Positions 9,069-18,335 of a DNA stretch of 64,000 nucleotides are shown here, piece by piece. Position 1 is the stretch's first letter. The number at the start of each line of letters is the position of its first letter. The stretch comes from CAYJPA01 sp964371945 (GTDB lineage: Bacteria; Chloroflexota; Chloroflexia; Thermomicrobiales; UBA6265): assembly GCA_964371945.1 (NCBI GenBank), contig CAYJPA010000011.1:1-64000 (forward strand), in the 5' to 3' direction. The notes beneath the pieces were generated by a model. It saw only the letters and a program-made list of their open reading frames with translations, was not told where the DNA came from and made no database searches. The translations under genes and the position numbers were made by a program.

Positions 9069-10028
9069 ATGCAACCCTCGAATCCGAATCCCATTCGCCG
9101 CCTCTTGGTTCCCCTTGACGGCTCCCCGTTCGCAGAGCAAGCGCTGCCGTACGCGCGCGCAATTGGCGGACCCGATGCCAAAATCCAACTGCTGCAGGTC
9201 GTCCCTCGCGGCGAGGCAATCTACGGGATGCTCGGCGATCAGTTGGTTTCCGACACCGAAGTCGAAGAAGCATCCCAGCTTGCAGCCCACAAAGAGCTCG
9301 AGCGCGTGCGGCGGGAACGGCTCGGGGCCAGTCCAACTGTGAGTATTGAGATCGCCACGGGCGACTATGCCGGCGAGATTCTGGCCGCGGCCCAGCGGAG
9401 CCAGTCGGACCTCATCGTACTGGCGACTCATGGCCGTGGCGGGCTCGATCGCTGGATCATCGGGAGCGTTGCCGACCGAGTCGCCCGCTCCTCGCTTATC
9501 CCGGTCATGCTTATCCAACCGAAAGATTCCAAAGCGGCCGATTTGGCCGCTCGTCCCATCGAGCGCCTCATCGTGCCGCTTGACGGCTCCGAGCTGGCCG
9601 CGCAGGCGCTTCCGTTCGCGGGTCGCATTGCCGCCCAGCTCAACGTGCCCGTCCTGCTCGTGCGGGTCAGTGATTTGCCGAAAGAGCTCTCCGTGGCGAC
9701 TGCCTACGGCGCGGCGTTCAGCCCGCGGGTCTACGAAGAGGTGATCGCTCAAGGCCGTGGGGAGGCATTGAAGTCGCTGGTTGAATCCGAGTCGTTGCTC
9801 CGGGACATGGGCGTCACCGCGAGTCATCAAGTGCTCGAAGGGCAGGTGGCGAAAGCGATTGCCAACGCCGCCGGGGAAAATGATCTCATCGTCATGACCA
9901 GCCACGGACACGGCGGCATTCGCCGCCTGCTGCTCGGCAGTGTCGCCAATCAACTGATCAACCAACGCCGTTTGGCGGTTGTGCTCGTGCCGGCGGTGGA
10001 AAAGCCTCAAACCAAAGCGAGCAACTAA
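9069..10028 (+). CDS. Tandem universal stress protein (UspA x2)
   Basis: A 319-residue protein with two UspA domains (about 8-150 and 160-312). Both keep the ATP-binding signature: THGRGGLDRWIIGS and SHGHGGIRRLLLGS. The ATG at 9069 follows AAGGAGG with eight bases of spacing; an earlier in-frame codon lacks such a site. It is paralogous to the tandem Usp at 4092-5048, but here both nucleotide sites are intact. Expected role is cytoplasmic stress or dormancy protection. The upstream 270 bases contain no other gene. Confidence 0.93.
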   Translation: MQPSNPNPIRRLLVPLDGSPFAEQALPYARAIGGPDAKIQLLQVVPRGEAIYGMLGDQLVSDTEVEEASQLAAHKELERVRRERLGASPTVSIEIATGDYAGEILAAAQRSQSDLIVLATHGRGGLDRWIIGSVADRVARSSLIPVMLIQPKDSKAADLAARPIERLIVPLDGSELAAQALPFAGRIAAQLNVPVLLVRVSDLPKELSVATAYGAAFSPRVYEEVIAQGRGEALKSLVESESLLRDMGVTASHQVLEGQVAKAIANAAGENDLIVMTSHGHGGIRRLLLGSVANQLINQRRLAVVLVPAVEKPQTKASN

Positions 10029-10294
10029 CGCTTCGAAACCGCCCGTACCGGCACTGAGCGGAAACGATCTCGCGGGTGCCCTCGTACAAGGCCCGGTCAG
10101 TTCGGCGCGCGCGTAGATTCGCCGCTTGCCGATCTCGGCGCATGCCAGATAGATCGCGGCCAGCACCACGACAAAGAGATAAATGCTCAGTGACGGGCGA
10201 ACGAAGCCAAGCGTCCCGCGCAACGGACCTCCTTCGAACGCTCGCGGATATCGGAGGCGTACCGATCTCCTCAACCTGGTCAGCTAATTCAGAC

Positions 10295-11449
10295 TCAGCA
10301 TCGCGTCCTCGCTCCGATGCCGCCGTATTCCTTGAGCAGATCCGACGCTGCCCCGGAAACAATCTCCAATCTGGCTCCCTGCTCAGCAGCCATTGCGCGC
10401 GCTCGCTCCCCGGCATCATTGACCGGTTCGGTCGTGCTTCCGCACATCGCGCAGGTGCTCACCGGCGCCGACAGCTTGGCGCAGAGCTCGCACCAAGAAC
10501 CGCCGTCGTGGAAGTCGCTGGAGATGAAGAGCATGTGAACGCGACCTTCGCTGAGCGCCGCGAATGTGGCATCAACACCCAGTTCTACTTGTTTCTCCGT
10601 CGCCGAATCGATGAGGTCTTGCACCGCGGCGTACTCTTCCTCGCGCTCGACTGTTTCGGCGGCTTCGAGTGCCGCCGCGAGAACCTCCGCGTCCGTCGCG
10701 AACGATTCGAGTGGGAGCCTTCCCGCGAATCGCAATTGCAGCGGTCTGGGAAGCAAGTGCATAAGCGTGGAGATCGCCTCGTCTGGACCGGCGACAAAGA
10801 GCCGGTCGAATGGTCGAGCTCGCAATTGATCGCTTAAGGTCCGAATCGTGCGCTTTGCATGGCGCATCACGTGATCTTCGTGATGACGGAGATAGCGCTT
10901 TTGAGAGAGTCCAAACCAATCGCCGGTCGCTTGTTTGCCAGGGACATCGTCGCGGAACTGGCTCCTGTCGACAATCTCACCGAGGAAGATGGTGAAGAAC
11001 TTGCTTAGCTCTTTATCGAAGAAGAGCAGCGTGATCCGCTCAAAGTCGTCGATCGCTTCTTCGATCGGCATCAGCGCGGGCCCCTCCTCCCAGGACAGGC
11101 GATCGATCGTGAGATGCGGGAGCGGTATGGCCAGAACCTCTTCGGAAGCGGGTGTCGTGAACAATCCGATTCCCGGCGCGTCGACGGGTGAGAGTTGAGC
11201 GAGAAAATCGTCGATCTGCGCGGCAGCTTGCTCGAAATTCGATCGGCTGTCAGGATCAACGCTCTCCATCACGGCCCGCTGCCGTTGGCACAAATCCCGG
11301 AACGCGATGATGTGTCCCGATTGCCGCGCCCGTACAGCCGAGGTGTCGAGGTAGACAGAGAGGATTCCGCGATCGTTCGGTAGAGCCTGAGCTTCCCGCA
11401 ATGCGCTCGGCAACTGATTCATCGGGCGAAGCTTGGTAGTCGTGACCAT
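10295..11449 (-). CDS. baeRF / eRF1-like family protein with zinc ribbon
   Basis: A 384-residue protein resembling the bacterial archaeo-eukaryotic release-factor-like (baeRF, Vms1-type) families. The N-terminal part contains ILSVYLDTSA, seen in this group. The middle contains a peptidyl-tRNA-hydrolase-like region (RYLRHHEDHVMRHAKRT, then RLFVAGPDEA). The C-terminus has a zinc ribbon with two Cys pairs (WCELCAKL and TCAMCGS). Families of this kind are thought to act on stalled ribosomes or in stress. The start at 11449 was chosen over the longer frame because GGAGG lies nine bases upstream. It neighbours Usp and BON genes. Confidence 0.72.
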   Translation of the reverse strand: MVTTTKLRPMNQLPSALREAQALPNDRGILSVYLDTSAVRARQSGHIIAFRDLCQRQRAVMESVDPDSRSNFEQAAAQIDDFLAQLSPVDAPGIGLFTTPASEEVLAIPLPHLTIDRLSWEEGPALMPIEEAIDDFERITLLFFDKELSKFFTIFLGEIVDRSQFRDDVPGKQATGDWFGLSQKRYLRHHEDHVMRHAKRTIRTLSDQLRARPFDRLFVAGPDEAISTLMHLLPRPLQLRFAGRLPLESFATDAEVLAAALEAAETVEREEEYAAVQDLIDSATEKQVELGVDATFAALSEGRVHMLFISSDFHDGGSWCELCAKLSAPVSTCAMCGSTTEPVNDAGERARAMAAEQGARLEIVSGAASDLLKEYGGIGARTRC

Positions 11450-11507
11450 TTCATTGCACCTCCGCGTGGGGCTGTGCCCCGCACTCTCCCCGCGCACGGT
11501 TGAAATC

Positions 11508-12170
11508 TCAATATTCGACCACGATCTGGTTCGTCACGGCGCTGACGCCGGGAGCTCGCCAGGCCGCCTCGCCCGCAAGCTGCTTTTCGAGCCAGGAATG
11601 GACGGTCCCGGTCAGCAAGACATGAGCCCCTTCGGCAACGACCTGAATTCGGTCTGCGTCAATTTCCGCGCTCCGGACGAGCGCCTGCTCGATCCCCGAT
11701 CTCACGACCTCTCGAGAAACGGGCGCGGGTTTGAGCCGGATGTGATTGATTACATCTCGAACGCCGCTCAGCAGCCGCACCGCCGCGAGCGCCGCGGCTC
11801 GCTCATATTCCCAATCCACTTCGCCGGTTAGCGTGACTTTTCCGTTCTTGACGGTGATCTCAAGCTTGTCCTTCGGCACCAGCACATTGGACTCGATCGC
11901 GGTCGCGGCGGCGTTCGCAATGTCGGTGTCGTCGCTCGTGCCTAGCGCCCGCACGGAGATGTCGTTGGCAACCGCGCGGACGCCGTTAATGCGAAAGACC
12001 GCTCGCTCAGCCGCCAGCTTCTTCGTCATAGAACCCACGGTTCCTGTCAGCGTCACGACCCCGTCGTCGACCTCGATGCCGACATCCCTTGCCGAAACTT
12101 CCGGATCCCAATTCAACTCTTCGATCACGTTATCGTGGATGACCTCATCGGTCTTAATTGCGATTGCCAT
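11508..12170 (-). CDS. Triple BON-domain protein
   Basis: A 220-residue protein built of three BON domains (about 7-70, 80-145 and 150-218). Each has the 'VxxGxVxLTGTV' strand pattern, for example IEVDDGVVTLTGTV and ITVKNGKVTLTGEV. There is no signal peptide, so it is probably cytoplasmic, unlike OsmY. BON domains are believed to bind phospholipid or act in osmotic stress. The third domain keeps the fold but its tail is short. It is clearly a paralogue of the BON protein at 26262-26927. Start 12170 gives a sequence opening MAIAIKTDEVI. Confidence 0.88.
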   Translation of the reverse strand: MAIAIKTDEVIHDNVIEELNWDPEVSARDVGIEVDDGVVTLTGTVGSMTKKLAAERAVFRINGVRAVANDISVRALGTSDDTDIANAAATAIESNVLVPKDKLEITVKNGKVTLTGEVDWEYERAAALAAVRLLSGVRDVINHIRLKPAPVSREVVRSGIEQALVRSAEIDADRIQVVAEGAHVLLTGTVHSWLEKQLAGEAAWRAPGVSAVTNQIVVEY

Positions 12171-12531
12171 GACCGTTCGCTCCCTTCTTGACTCGAGCCG
12201 AAACAGCCCGGCAATTGGTCCGCGATAACGGCAGCGCCGGTCTGCCACGTCTCACCTACGAGCCTACGCCGAGCGACATCCCATTTGTGACCGAGTGAAC
12301 CGAACCGTTGTTACAGGACCGCATCTCTGCCCGGCGTTGCGGAGTTAAAACCATGCTGTCAGCAGATCGTGTACTCGACCGTGATGACTTCCGGCTCGCG
12401 CTCCCGTGCCATGTTTTTGCTACGCCCCATCCATGAAAGTTGTATCGTTTGTGACACGTTCAGACTAGGCTGGACACGAACGCGGCGATCCGCGAGGACG
12501 GGACCCTCGCCGGAAGGAAAGGGGCGGTCCG
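12171..12531. other. Divergent intergenic region
   Basis: About 360 bases separate the BON gene (leftward) from a small rightward gene, so promoters for both should lie here. I see no coding sequence and no confident -35/-10 pair. AAGGAAAGGGG near 12515 is the ribosome binding site of the next gene. Confidence 0.45.
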
Positions 12532-12768
12532 ATGCGCTATGTAATGACCTTTCTTGTGCCCGAATGGGCCGCGATCGCCGGCGCACTTGAGGCCGGTGGG
12601 GTTTCGGTCGAGACGGGTCTGGTAGAGCGTATCCGCGCGGCGGTTGCGCATCAGCGGGTGGGATGCGCATGCGCCGTCAGTATCGACCTTAGTTCTGCCG
12701 ACGCCGACGCTGTGCAGGCGGCCCACGCGACGGTCGATACGGTCGCTGTCGACGCGCTCGACAGCTGA
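12532..12768 (+). CDS. Small hypothetical protein
   Basis: A 78-residue acidic, Ala/Val-rich protein beginning MRYVMTFLVPEWAAIAGALE. A strong purine-rich ribosome binding site (GGAAGGAAAGGGG) precedes the ATG, which supports real translation. No membrane segment, signal or metal motif is visible apart from a CAC pair near residue 45. It precedes the thiamine-binding-type gene by 84 bases. Not recognised. Confidence 0.55.
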   Translation: MRYVMTFLVPEWAAIAGALEAGGVSVETGLVERIRAAVAHQRVGCACAVSIDLSSADADAVQAAHATVDTVAVDALDS

Positions 12769-12852
12769 CCTCATCCCGACGACGCGCCCTGTCGTCCGGA
12801 CACCGGAATCTGCACCGATCCTCGGACGACTAGATACGACAGGAGGAGTCGC

Positions 12853-13104
12853 ATGGCTATAGCCGCTCAGTTCGCGCTCTATCCGCTTCGCGAGGCCCGC
12901 CTGACGCCGGTCCTGGCAAAGGCGCTCGCCGCCGCCCGCTCGACCGGTGCAACTGTTGAACCCGGTGCAATGGCGAGCCTCCTATCGGGAACAGAGGAGC
13001 AGGTCTTCGCCGCGCTGCGGGCGGCCTTTGCTGCTGCGGCAACTTCTGGCGACGTCGTGCTCGTCACGACCGTGTCCAATGCCTGCCCCGTCGGCCCGGC
13101 GTGA
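12853..13104 (+). CDS. YkoF-like thiamine/HMP-binding domain protein
   Basis: An 83-residue single-domain protein that resembles the thiamine/hydroxymethylpyrimidine-binding YkoF and MTH1187 families. It starts with the family strand AQFALYPLREARLTPVL, has GAMASLLSGTEEQVFAALRAAF in the middle, and ends VLVTTVSNACPVGPA, matching the usual 'TLSNACP' end. Full YkoF has two such domains; this is the one-domain form. AGGAGG precedes the ATG. Its stop overlaps the next gene's GTG start by four bases (GTGA), indicating translational coupling to the methyltransferase. Confidence 0.78.
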   Translation: MAIAAQFALYPLREARLTPVLAKALAAARSTGATVEPGAMASLLSGTEEQVFAALRAAFAAAATSGDVVLVTTVSNACPVGPA

Positions 13105-13784
13105 CTTCGATGGACCTGCCAGCTCGCGGCGATGGGACAGGGAGCATTTTCGATCGGCAGGCAGAGCGCTACGACGCCTGGTATGACACGGTTCGGGGCG
13201 CTGGACTGTTCGCCGAAGAGCTGCGGGCGCTGCGGCCGTTGGCAGATACACTGCCGCGGCCTTGGCTTGAGATCGGCGTCGGAACGGGCCGCTTCGCGGC
13301 CGCGCTACATATCGAGGTGGGTGTAGATCCTGCCCTCGGCGCGCTCCGACTGGCGCGGCATCGTCGCATCGCCGTCGTCGCGGCGCGCGGTGAAGCTCTA
13401 CCGTTCCGTACAGGTAGCTTTGGCGCCGCGTTTATCCTATTGACTCTGTGCTTTGTTGAAGATCAATCGGCGGTCTTGCGCGAGGCGGCGCGGGTCGTGC
13501 GGCCCGGTGGCGGCATCGTGCTCGGATTTGTACCAGCCGAGAGTCGATGGGGCAAACACTATCAATTGCTGGCGACACGCGACGACTCATTCTACCGGAA
13601 TGCTCGCTTCCTACGTCAGACCCAGATGCTCACACTGCTCGACACGGCCGGATTGCGATCTATCCGCTGGCGATCCGCACTTCTTTGGCCGCCGGACTCC
13701 GACCCCTCCGCCACCCCGATAGTGCGCGAAGGCGCAGTCCCGCGGGCTGGCTTCATCGCCGTCTTGGCAGTCCACGCGGGTTGA
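13101..13784 (+). CDS. Class I SAM-dependent methyltransferase
   Basis: A 227-residue Rossmann methyltransferase. It has the early FDRQAERYDAWYDT motif, motif I LEIGVGTGRFAAAL near residue 55, the acidic residue after strand 2 (VGVDPALGAL), GEALPFRTGSFGAAF and the post-IV VLREAARVVRPGGGIVLGF. This layout is that of the Methyltransf_11 (UbiE/arsenite-like) families; the substrate is not deducible. The GTG start overlaps the stop of the thiamine-binding-like gene, so the pair is probably made together. Confidence 0.88.
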   Translation: MTSMDLPARGDGTGSIFDRQAERYDAWYDTVRGAGLFAEELRALRPLADTLPRPWLEIGVGTGRFAAALHIEVGVDPALGALRLARHRRIAVVAARGEALPFRTGSFGAAFILLTLCFVEDQSAVLREAARVVRPGGGIVLGFVPAESRWGKHYQLLATRDDSFYRNARFLRQTQMLTLLDTAGLRSIRWRSALLWPPDSDPSATPIVREGAVPRAGFIAVLAVHAG

Positions 13785-13815
13785 TTGGAATTGGTCAATT
13801 CGTGGTTGAACCGCC

Positions 13816-14559
13816 TTATGCTGCCAGCCGACCGACCACCCAAATCAGAGCAACCCCCGAAAGCAGGAGCAAGAGCTGGTCCCGAATCTCCGTCCGCTTA
13901 GCACGCGCGTGGAGAACCGGAACGAGGTCGGCCAGCGCGACATAGAGGAACCCGCCCGCGGCCAGCGCCAGCGCCACTCCGGCCGCGGGATCGATTCGAT
14001 CCGCGAGCAGGTTTCCGGCCATGACACCCGGGAAGATCGTCGCCGCCGAGAGTAGGTTGTAGGCCAATGCCCTGGCTGGCGAGAGCCCTCCCTCCAGCAG
14101 TAGCGCGAAATCCCCAACCTCTTGCGGCACCTCGTGCGCCAGCACGGCGATACCAGTCATCACTCCAAGCCGGGGATCGGCGATGAAGGCGGCACCTATG
14201 ATCAGCCCGTCGCTGAAATTGTGGAAGCCGTCGCCGACAAGGATCAAGTACCCCGTCGTGGTGTGAACCGGACAGACAGGGTCATGGCAGTGCCGCCAAA
14301 GCAGCGTCTTCTCGAGGAGGAAGAAAAGAAGGACCCCCACCAACGCCAGAGCCATCGCCGATCGCGCGGAGATCTCCTCCGTCGCCTCCGGAAAGAGGCC
14401 GAGAAACGCGGCCGCCAGCAATGTACCGGCCGCGAAGGCGAGCAGCGCAGGCACGACCTCCGGCCAGGACCGCTTCACCCGCAGAACGAGAACGGCGCCC
14501 AGGACGACACCCGAGGCCCCGATCAGCCCGAAAACCATGCCGAGCAGCAATCGCGTCAT
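13816..14559 (-). CDS. ZIP family divalent metal transporter
   Basis: A 247-residue inner-membrane protein with about eight hydrophobic segments. The two metal-binding helices carry HNFSDGLIIG near residue 113 and HEVPQEVGDFALLL near 143, the hallmark helix 4 and 5 motifs of ZIP transporters that import zinc or iron. A histidine/cysteine stretch (RHCHDPVCPVH near 90-100) sits in the loop usually used for metal sensing. It is convergent with the methyltransferase, 31 bases between stops. Confidence 0.9.
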   Translation of the reverse strand: MTRLLLGMVFGLIGASGVVLGAVLVLRVKRSWPEVVPALLAFAAGTLLAAAFLGLFPEATEEISARSAMALALVGVLLFFLLEKTLLWRHCHDPVCPVHTTTGYLILVGDGFHNFSDGLIIGAAFIADPRLGVMTGIAVLAHEVPQEVGDFALLLEGGLSPARALAYNLLSAATIFPGVMAGNLLADRIDPAAGVALALAAGGFLYVALADLVPVLHARAKRTEIRDQLLLLLSGVALIWVVGRLAA

Positions 14560-14593
14560 CGCGGAGTTCCTGCCACGCCGACACTTCCGTCGT

Positions 14594-15130
14594 TCAGGCC
14601 GACGCGCCCGCGCGCGCCACCGCTTCGCGTACGCAGCGCGCCTCGTGCCGCAACATGATCTGGCAGACCGCGTCGGCCCGCTCTGGGTCGGTCATCACCA
14701 CAACAAGGATCTCCTCCGGCTTGAGCGGGATCTCGTACTTGTGCTCGGTGTCCTCGAGGTGATGCACTTCGGCAGTCAGCCCCAGATACGCCCCCGTGAT
14801 CGCCCCCCAGAGTGCTCCGACGTGCCCGCCGAACAACAGCACCCCTCCAATGCCAATCACGCCGACTCCCGGTGCGGCCAGCGCGACGATTGCAATCCCG
14901 GCGAGCGCCCCCAGCGGCGTCCCGATGAGGATGCCGTGAGTCAACCCCTTCAGGGCCTCGTGCGCGCTATCGTCCATCAGGTGGTGGTGAGCCGGGTCGG
15001 GCACGATCACCCCCATCTCGTCGTCTGCAAAACCCAGCGCCCGGAGTTCGGCCAGCGCCGCCTCCGCCTGCTCACGCGTGCTGAAGACAACCGGCACCAC
15101 TCCTTCGAGCGCTGCGATTTTCGCGTCCAT
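14594..15130 (-). CDS. General-stress-type membrane protein with ferredoxin-like N-domain
   Basis: A 178-residue protein. The N-terminal 45 residues (VVPVVFSTREQAEAALAELRALGF) resemble the 'heat-induced stress protein YflT/DUF1269' fold. A Gly/Ala-rich double hydrophobic hairpin follows at about 65-115 (GILIGTPLGALAGIAIVALAAPG). A histidine-containing C-terminal domain (EVHHLEDTEHKYE then ILVVVMTDPERADAV) completes it. It is likely membrane-bound with soluble flanks. A small membrane protein gene ends 15 bases upstream on the same strand. Role unknown. Confidence 0.65.
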   Translation of the reverse strand: MDAKIAALEGVVPVVFSTREQAEAALAELRALGFADDEMGVIVPDPAHHHLMDDSAHEALKGLTHGILIGTPLGALAGIAIVALAAPGVGVIGIGGVLLFGGHVGALWGAITGAYLGLTAEVHHLEDTEHKYEIPLKPEEILVVVMTDPERADAVCQIMLRHEARCVREAVARAGASA

Positions 15131-15144
15131 AACCTTTCTTCTAG

Positions 15145-15384
15145 CTAAACGTGATCGCGAATCCACCCCGGAGCGTCGCTGGCCGGGAAGGATTCCCATG
15201 ACGACTCCTCGACAGCGTCTGGCCGCGGTTCCGTCATGCCGGTCGCTTCATGCCCGCGCCGCCGTGCACCGGCTATGGCCAAGATGACGAGCGTTCCGAC
15301 GAGCGCCACGGTAACGATCCCCCGGCGGCATGGGCGACGAACTTGTTGATCGCGCATGGGCTTGAACCTTATCCGCTCACTCAC
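15145..15384 (-). CDS. Small membrane-anchored protein with SFPASD motif
   Basis: A 79-residue protein with a basic N-terminus, one hydrophobic helix (IVTVALVGTLVILAIAG, about 24-40) and a C-terminal EESSWESFPASDAPGW motif. That motif recurs at the end of many small uncharacterised bacterial proteins. GTG start with AGGA upstream; an internal ATG nine codons in is an alternative. It probably forms an operon with the following stress protein. Confidence 0.6.
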   Translation of the reverse strand: MSERIRFKPMRDQQVRRPCRRGIVTVALVGTLVILAIAGARRRGHEATGMTEPRPDAVEESSWESFPASDAPGWIRDHV

Positions 15385-15794
15385 GGCAATCCTGTCGCCA
15401 AATGACGGTGATCCGTCGACATGCCGAGCCTACAAGACCCCGCGTGGCATCGGCATCGACGACACAAGCCCCGGCGTGACGATCGCGTGTCAGCCATCGC
15501 CTTTGCCCACTAGACTGTTCTGATCCAGCACCATTTCATGGGCGCTTCTATGCCGCGATGACTAGCACCGTCCCACATGTTGCCGCATCCTCATATCCGA
15601 AATACCCGGGCGAGTGTCCTCACAACCTCCCTCTCTTCGCTTATTCTCGCGTGGCGATCACTGACGAGCGCATCGACTTTGCGATAATCCGTTGTCGGAA
15701 TAGGTTGCTCCCGGCGGGGCAGATCAGCAAGGATAAGATTCTGCCCAGGGGAACAGCGGCGAGACGCGCCCGCTTCGGATCCGAGGTTGCCACC
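15385..15794. other. Intergenic region before the Lon-like gene
   Basis: About 410 bases between divergent genes. The Lon frame is open from 15558, but its first 79 codons (MTSTVPHVAASSYPKYPGE and onward) look non-coding, and GAGG precedes the ATG at 15795. No confident promoter was found. Confidence 0.45.
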
Positions 15795-18278
15795 ATGTCT
15801 TCCAGCAGCGTAGTAATCGAGCTCACTCCAGATCAGCTTTGCCGCCGGGTCCAACCAGAGAATTTGTCCTTTGCCACGACCGCGGACGTTGCGCCGTTGA
15901 CCACAACCATCGGCCAGCCGCGCGCGCTGGACGCGATCGAATTCGGGCTTGAGACACGAACGCGAGGGTTCAACCTCTTCGTTGCGGGCACGCACGGTTC
16001 CGGCAGGGAATCGACGGTCCGCGAAGCGATCGCGACCGTTGCGGCCGGCCGGCCGACGCCTCCCGACTGGGTTTATGTCCACAACTTCATCGACCCCGAC
16101 CGGCCGGTCGCCATCTCGTTTCCAGCGGGCCAGGGCCGGGCGTTTGCCGACGCCGTACACGCGTTGCTCCAGTCGCTCCAAAAGGAGATTCCGCGGGCAC
16201 TCGAAAGCGAGGAAGTTCAGCGTCGCCGCGACGCCATCATCGAAGAAGTGTCGGTCCTGCGCTCGGTCGCGCTCGCCGCGCTCCAACGCTTTGCGGCCGC
16301 GCGGGAGTTCTCACTGGAGATGACCCCAACCGGCATCATCAGTTTCGCCCTCATCGACGGCAAGCCGATCGTCGGTGAGGAATTCGCCAAGCTTCCGGAA
16401 GAAAAGCGCCTTTCGATCGAACAGCGCGGCGCCGAGGTCCAGGCAGAAGTGGCCACCGCGCTCCGGCAATTCCGGCAAATCGACAAAGCAACCGCCGAGC
16501 GCCTCAAGCAGCTCGAGCTCGACGTGGTTGCCTTCGCCACTGGCCATTTCTTCGAGACGCTGCGCGAGGCTTATTCGACGAACAAGATCGCGCTTGCATT
16601 CCTCGAGCAGCTTCAGGCGGATATCCCCGACCACCTTCATGACTTCCAGCCGCCGGCGCCGTCTTCCTCCACCGCGTCCGGCACACCGGATATGCAAACG
16701 CTTCAGCGCAACGAGCACCTCGGCAGGTACCAGGTGAACGTGTTGGTCGACAACAGCCAGACTCGCGGCGCGCCCGTGATCTTCGAGCGCAATCCGACCT
16801 TTGCCAACCTGGTCGGCCGCGTTGACTATCGGGCCGTCTTTGGCGCAATGGTCACGGATTTTCGAGAAATCAAGCCGGGCGCCCTGCACCGCGCCAACGG
16901 CGGATTCCTCGCCCTCCGCGTGGTCGATATTCTCTCGAACGCGCTCGCCTGGGAAACGCTCAAACGAGCACTCTTCAGTCAGGCAATCGCGATCGAGAGC
17001 ATCGCCGAGCAACTCTCGATGCTCCCGACCGCTCGACTGCGGCCCGAACCGATCCCGCTCGACACAAAGGTTATTTTGATCGGGTCTCCGGCTCACTATC
17101 AGCTGCTCTACCGGTTTGACGAGGACTTCGCTGAGCTCTTCGGCGTCCGCGCCGACTTCGCGCCCGATATGATCTGGTCCGATCAGCACATCAACGACTA
17201 CGCGGCATTCATTAGCCGGCAGGTACGTGAGCATGGTTTGGTCCACTTCGACCCCGCGGCCGTTGCACTTGTGGTCGAATACGGTGCGCGTTCGCGCGAC
17301 GATCAGCGTAGACTCACGACCTACTTCCTGGACATCGCCAATCTCGTGGTCGAGGCGAGCCACTGGGCGACAAAATCCGGTCACGATCCGGTTATGGCAT
17401 CCGATGTCGAAAAAGCGATCGCGAAACGGGTCTACCGCTCAAACCTCGTTGAGGAGCGATTCCACGATCTCATCGCCGACCGCACGATCGCAATTGAGAC
17501 CGAGGGCGAACGGATCGCTCAGGTCAACGGGCTTTCAATCGTCAGTCTCGGCGACTACATGTTCGGCCAGCCGTCCCGCATCTCGGCCCGGGTCGCGGTT
17601 GGTCGTGGCACCATCCAGAGCATTGAGCGCGAGATCGAGCTTTCGGGACCCATTCACTCCAAGGGCGTGCTTATCTTGTCCGGGTATCTTCAGGGTCAGT
17701 ACGGGTACGACCAACCGCTCGCGATGAGCGCGACAATCACATTCGAGCAGTCGTACAACGAGGTGGAAGGCGATTCGGCCTCGTCGACCGAGCTCTATGC
17801 GCTTCTGTCGGCCCTTTCCGAGCTGCCGCTAAAGCAAGGGATCGCGGTTACTGGATCCGTCAATCAGCATGGCGAAATCCAGGCCGTCGGCGGGGTGACG
17901 CGCAAGATCGAAGGCTTCTTCGAAGTCTGCAAAGTTCGCGGTCTGACTGGCGATCAGGGGGTCATCATCCCGGCGACGAATGTCAACCAACTGATGCTTG
18001 TCGAAGACATCGTCCAGGCTGTGCGGGAAGGTCGTTTTCATATTTGGCCGGTTCATCATGTCGACGAAGGGATTTCGCTCCTCACGGGAGTCGAAGCTGG
18101 ACAACGTCGCGCGGACGGTTCATACCCGGACGGTTCGGTCCATCAACTTGTGGTCAAGCGGCTTGCGCGTTTCTTCGAGCAGGCGCGCGTCGCGGCCGGT
18201 GGTAACGGACTGGCGCTGGACGGCCGGAAGAAGCCAACCGCAAAAACAAAACGCCGGTCAGAAGCCCGCCCGGTTTGA
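15795..18278 (+). CDS. LonB-type ATP-dependent protease (AAA_32/S16)
   Basis: An 827-residue protein of the Lon-related family with an N-terminal nucleotide-binding region and a C-terminal S16 protease. The P-loop reads GTHGSGREST, with Arg71 where Lys is standard. A long helical insert (about 190-300) follows, then GALHRANGGFLALRV in the AAA core and a lid region near 480-560. The protease catalytic dyad is Ser661 (VEGDSAS) and Lys704 (GGVTRKIEGFF). They are 43 residues apart, as in E. coli Lon Ser679/Lys722. Expected role: cytoplasmic degradation of damaged or regulatory proteins. ATP hydrolysis may be altered by the Arg, although this may be common in the branch. Confidence 0.88.
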   Translation: MSSSSVVIELTPDQLCRRVQPENLSFATTADVAPLTTTIGQPRALDAIEFGLETRTRGFNLFVAGTHGSGRESTVREAIATVAAGRPTPPDWVYVHNFIDPDRPVAISFPAGQGRAFADAVHALLQSLQKEIPRALESEEVQRRRDAIIEEVSVLRSVALAALQRFAAAREFSLEMTPTGIISFALIDGKPIVGEEFAKLPEEKRLSIEQRGAEVQAEVATALRQFRQIDKATAERLKQLELDVVAFATGHFFETLREAYSTNKIALAFLEQLQADIPDHLHDFQPPAPSSSTASGTPDMQTLQRNEHLGRYQVNVLVDNSQTRGAPVIFERNPTFANLVGRVDYRAVFGAMVTDFREIKPGALHRANGGFLALRVVDILSNALAWETLKRALFSQAIAIESIAEQLSMLPTARLRPEPIPLDTKVILIGSPAHYQLLYRFDEDFAELFGVRADFAPDMIWSDQHINDYAAFISRQVREHGLVHFDPAAVALVVEYGARSRDDQRRLTTYFLDIANLVVEASHWATKSGHDPVMASDVEKAIAKRVYRSNLVEERFHDLIADRTIAIETEGERIAQVNGLSIVSLGDYMFGQPSRISARVAVGRGTIQSIEREIELSGPIHSKGVLILSGYLQGQYGYDQPLAMSATITFEQSYNEVEGDSASSTELYALLSALSELPLKQGIAVTGSVNQHGEIQAVGGVTRKIEGFFEVCKVRGLTGDQGVIIPATNVNQLMLVEDIVQAVREGRFHIWPVHHVDEGISLLTGVEAGQRRADGSYPDGSVHQLVVKRLARFFEQARVAAGGNGLALDGRKKPTAKTKRRSEARPV

Positions 18279-18335
18279 CGGCAACGCGCGCATGCTCCGA
18301 TTAAGGAACAATCGGGCAGAGGCATGGTGTGAGCA

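Noticed and set aside
8883..10274. 463-codon minus-strand open frame with a hydrophobic start
   Set aside because: It runs antisense through the whole tandem Usp gene. Although AAGGAGG and a possible membrane helix occur near 10150-10230, the remainder is clearly a shadow. A tiny membrane protein there cannot be supported.
16311..17384. 357-codon minus-strand frame
   Set aside because: Shadow of the Lon-like protease, whose catalytic residues are intact on the other strand.
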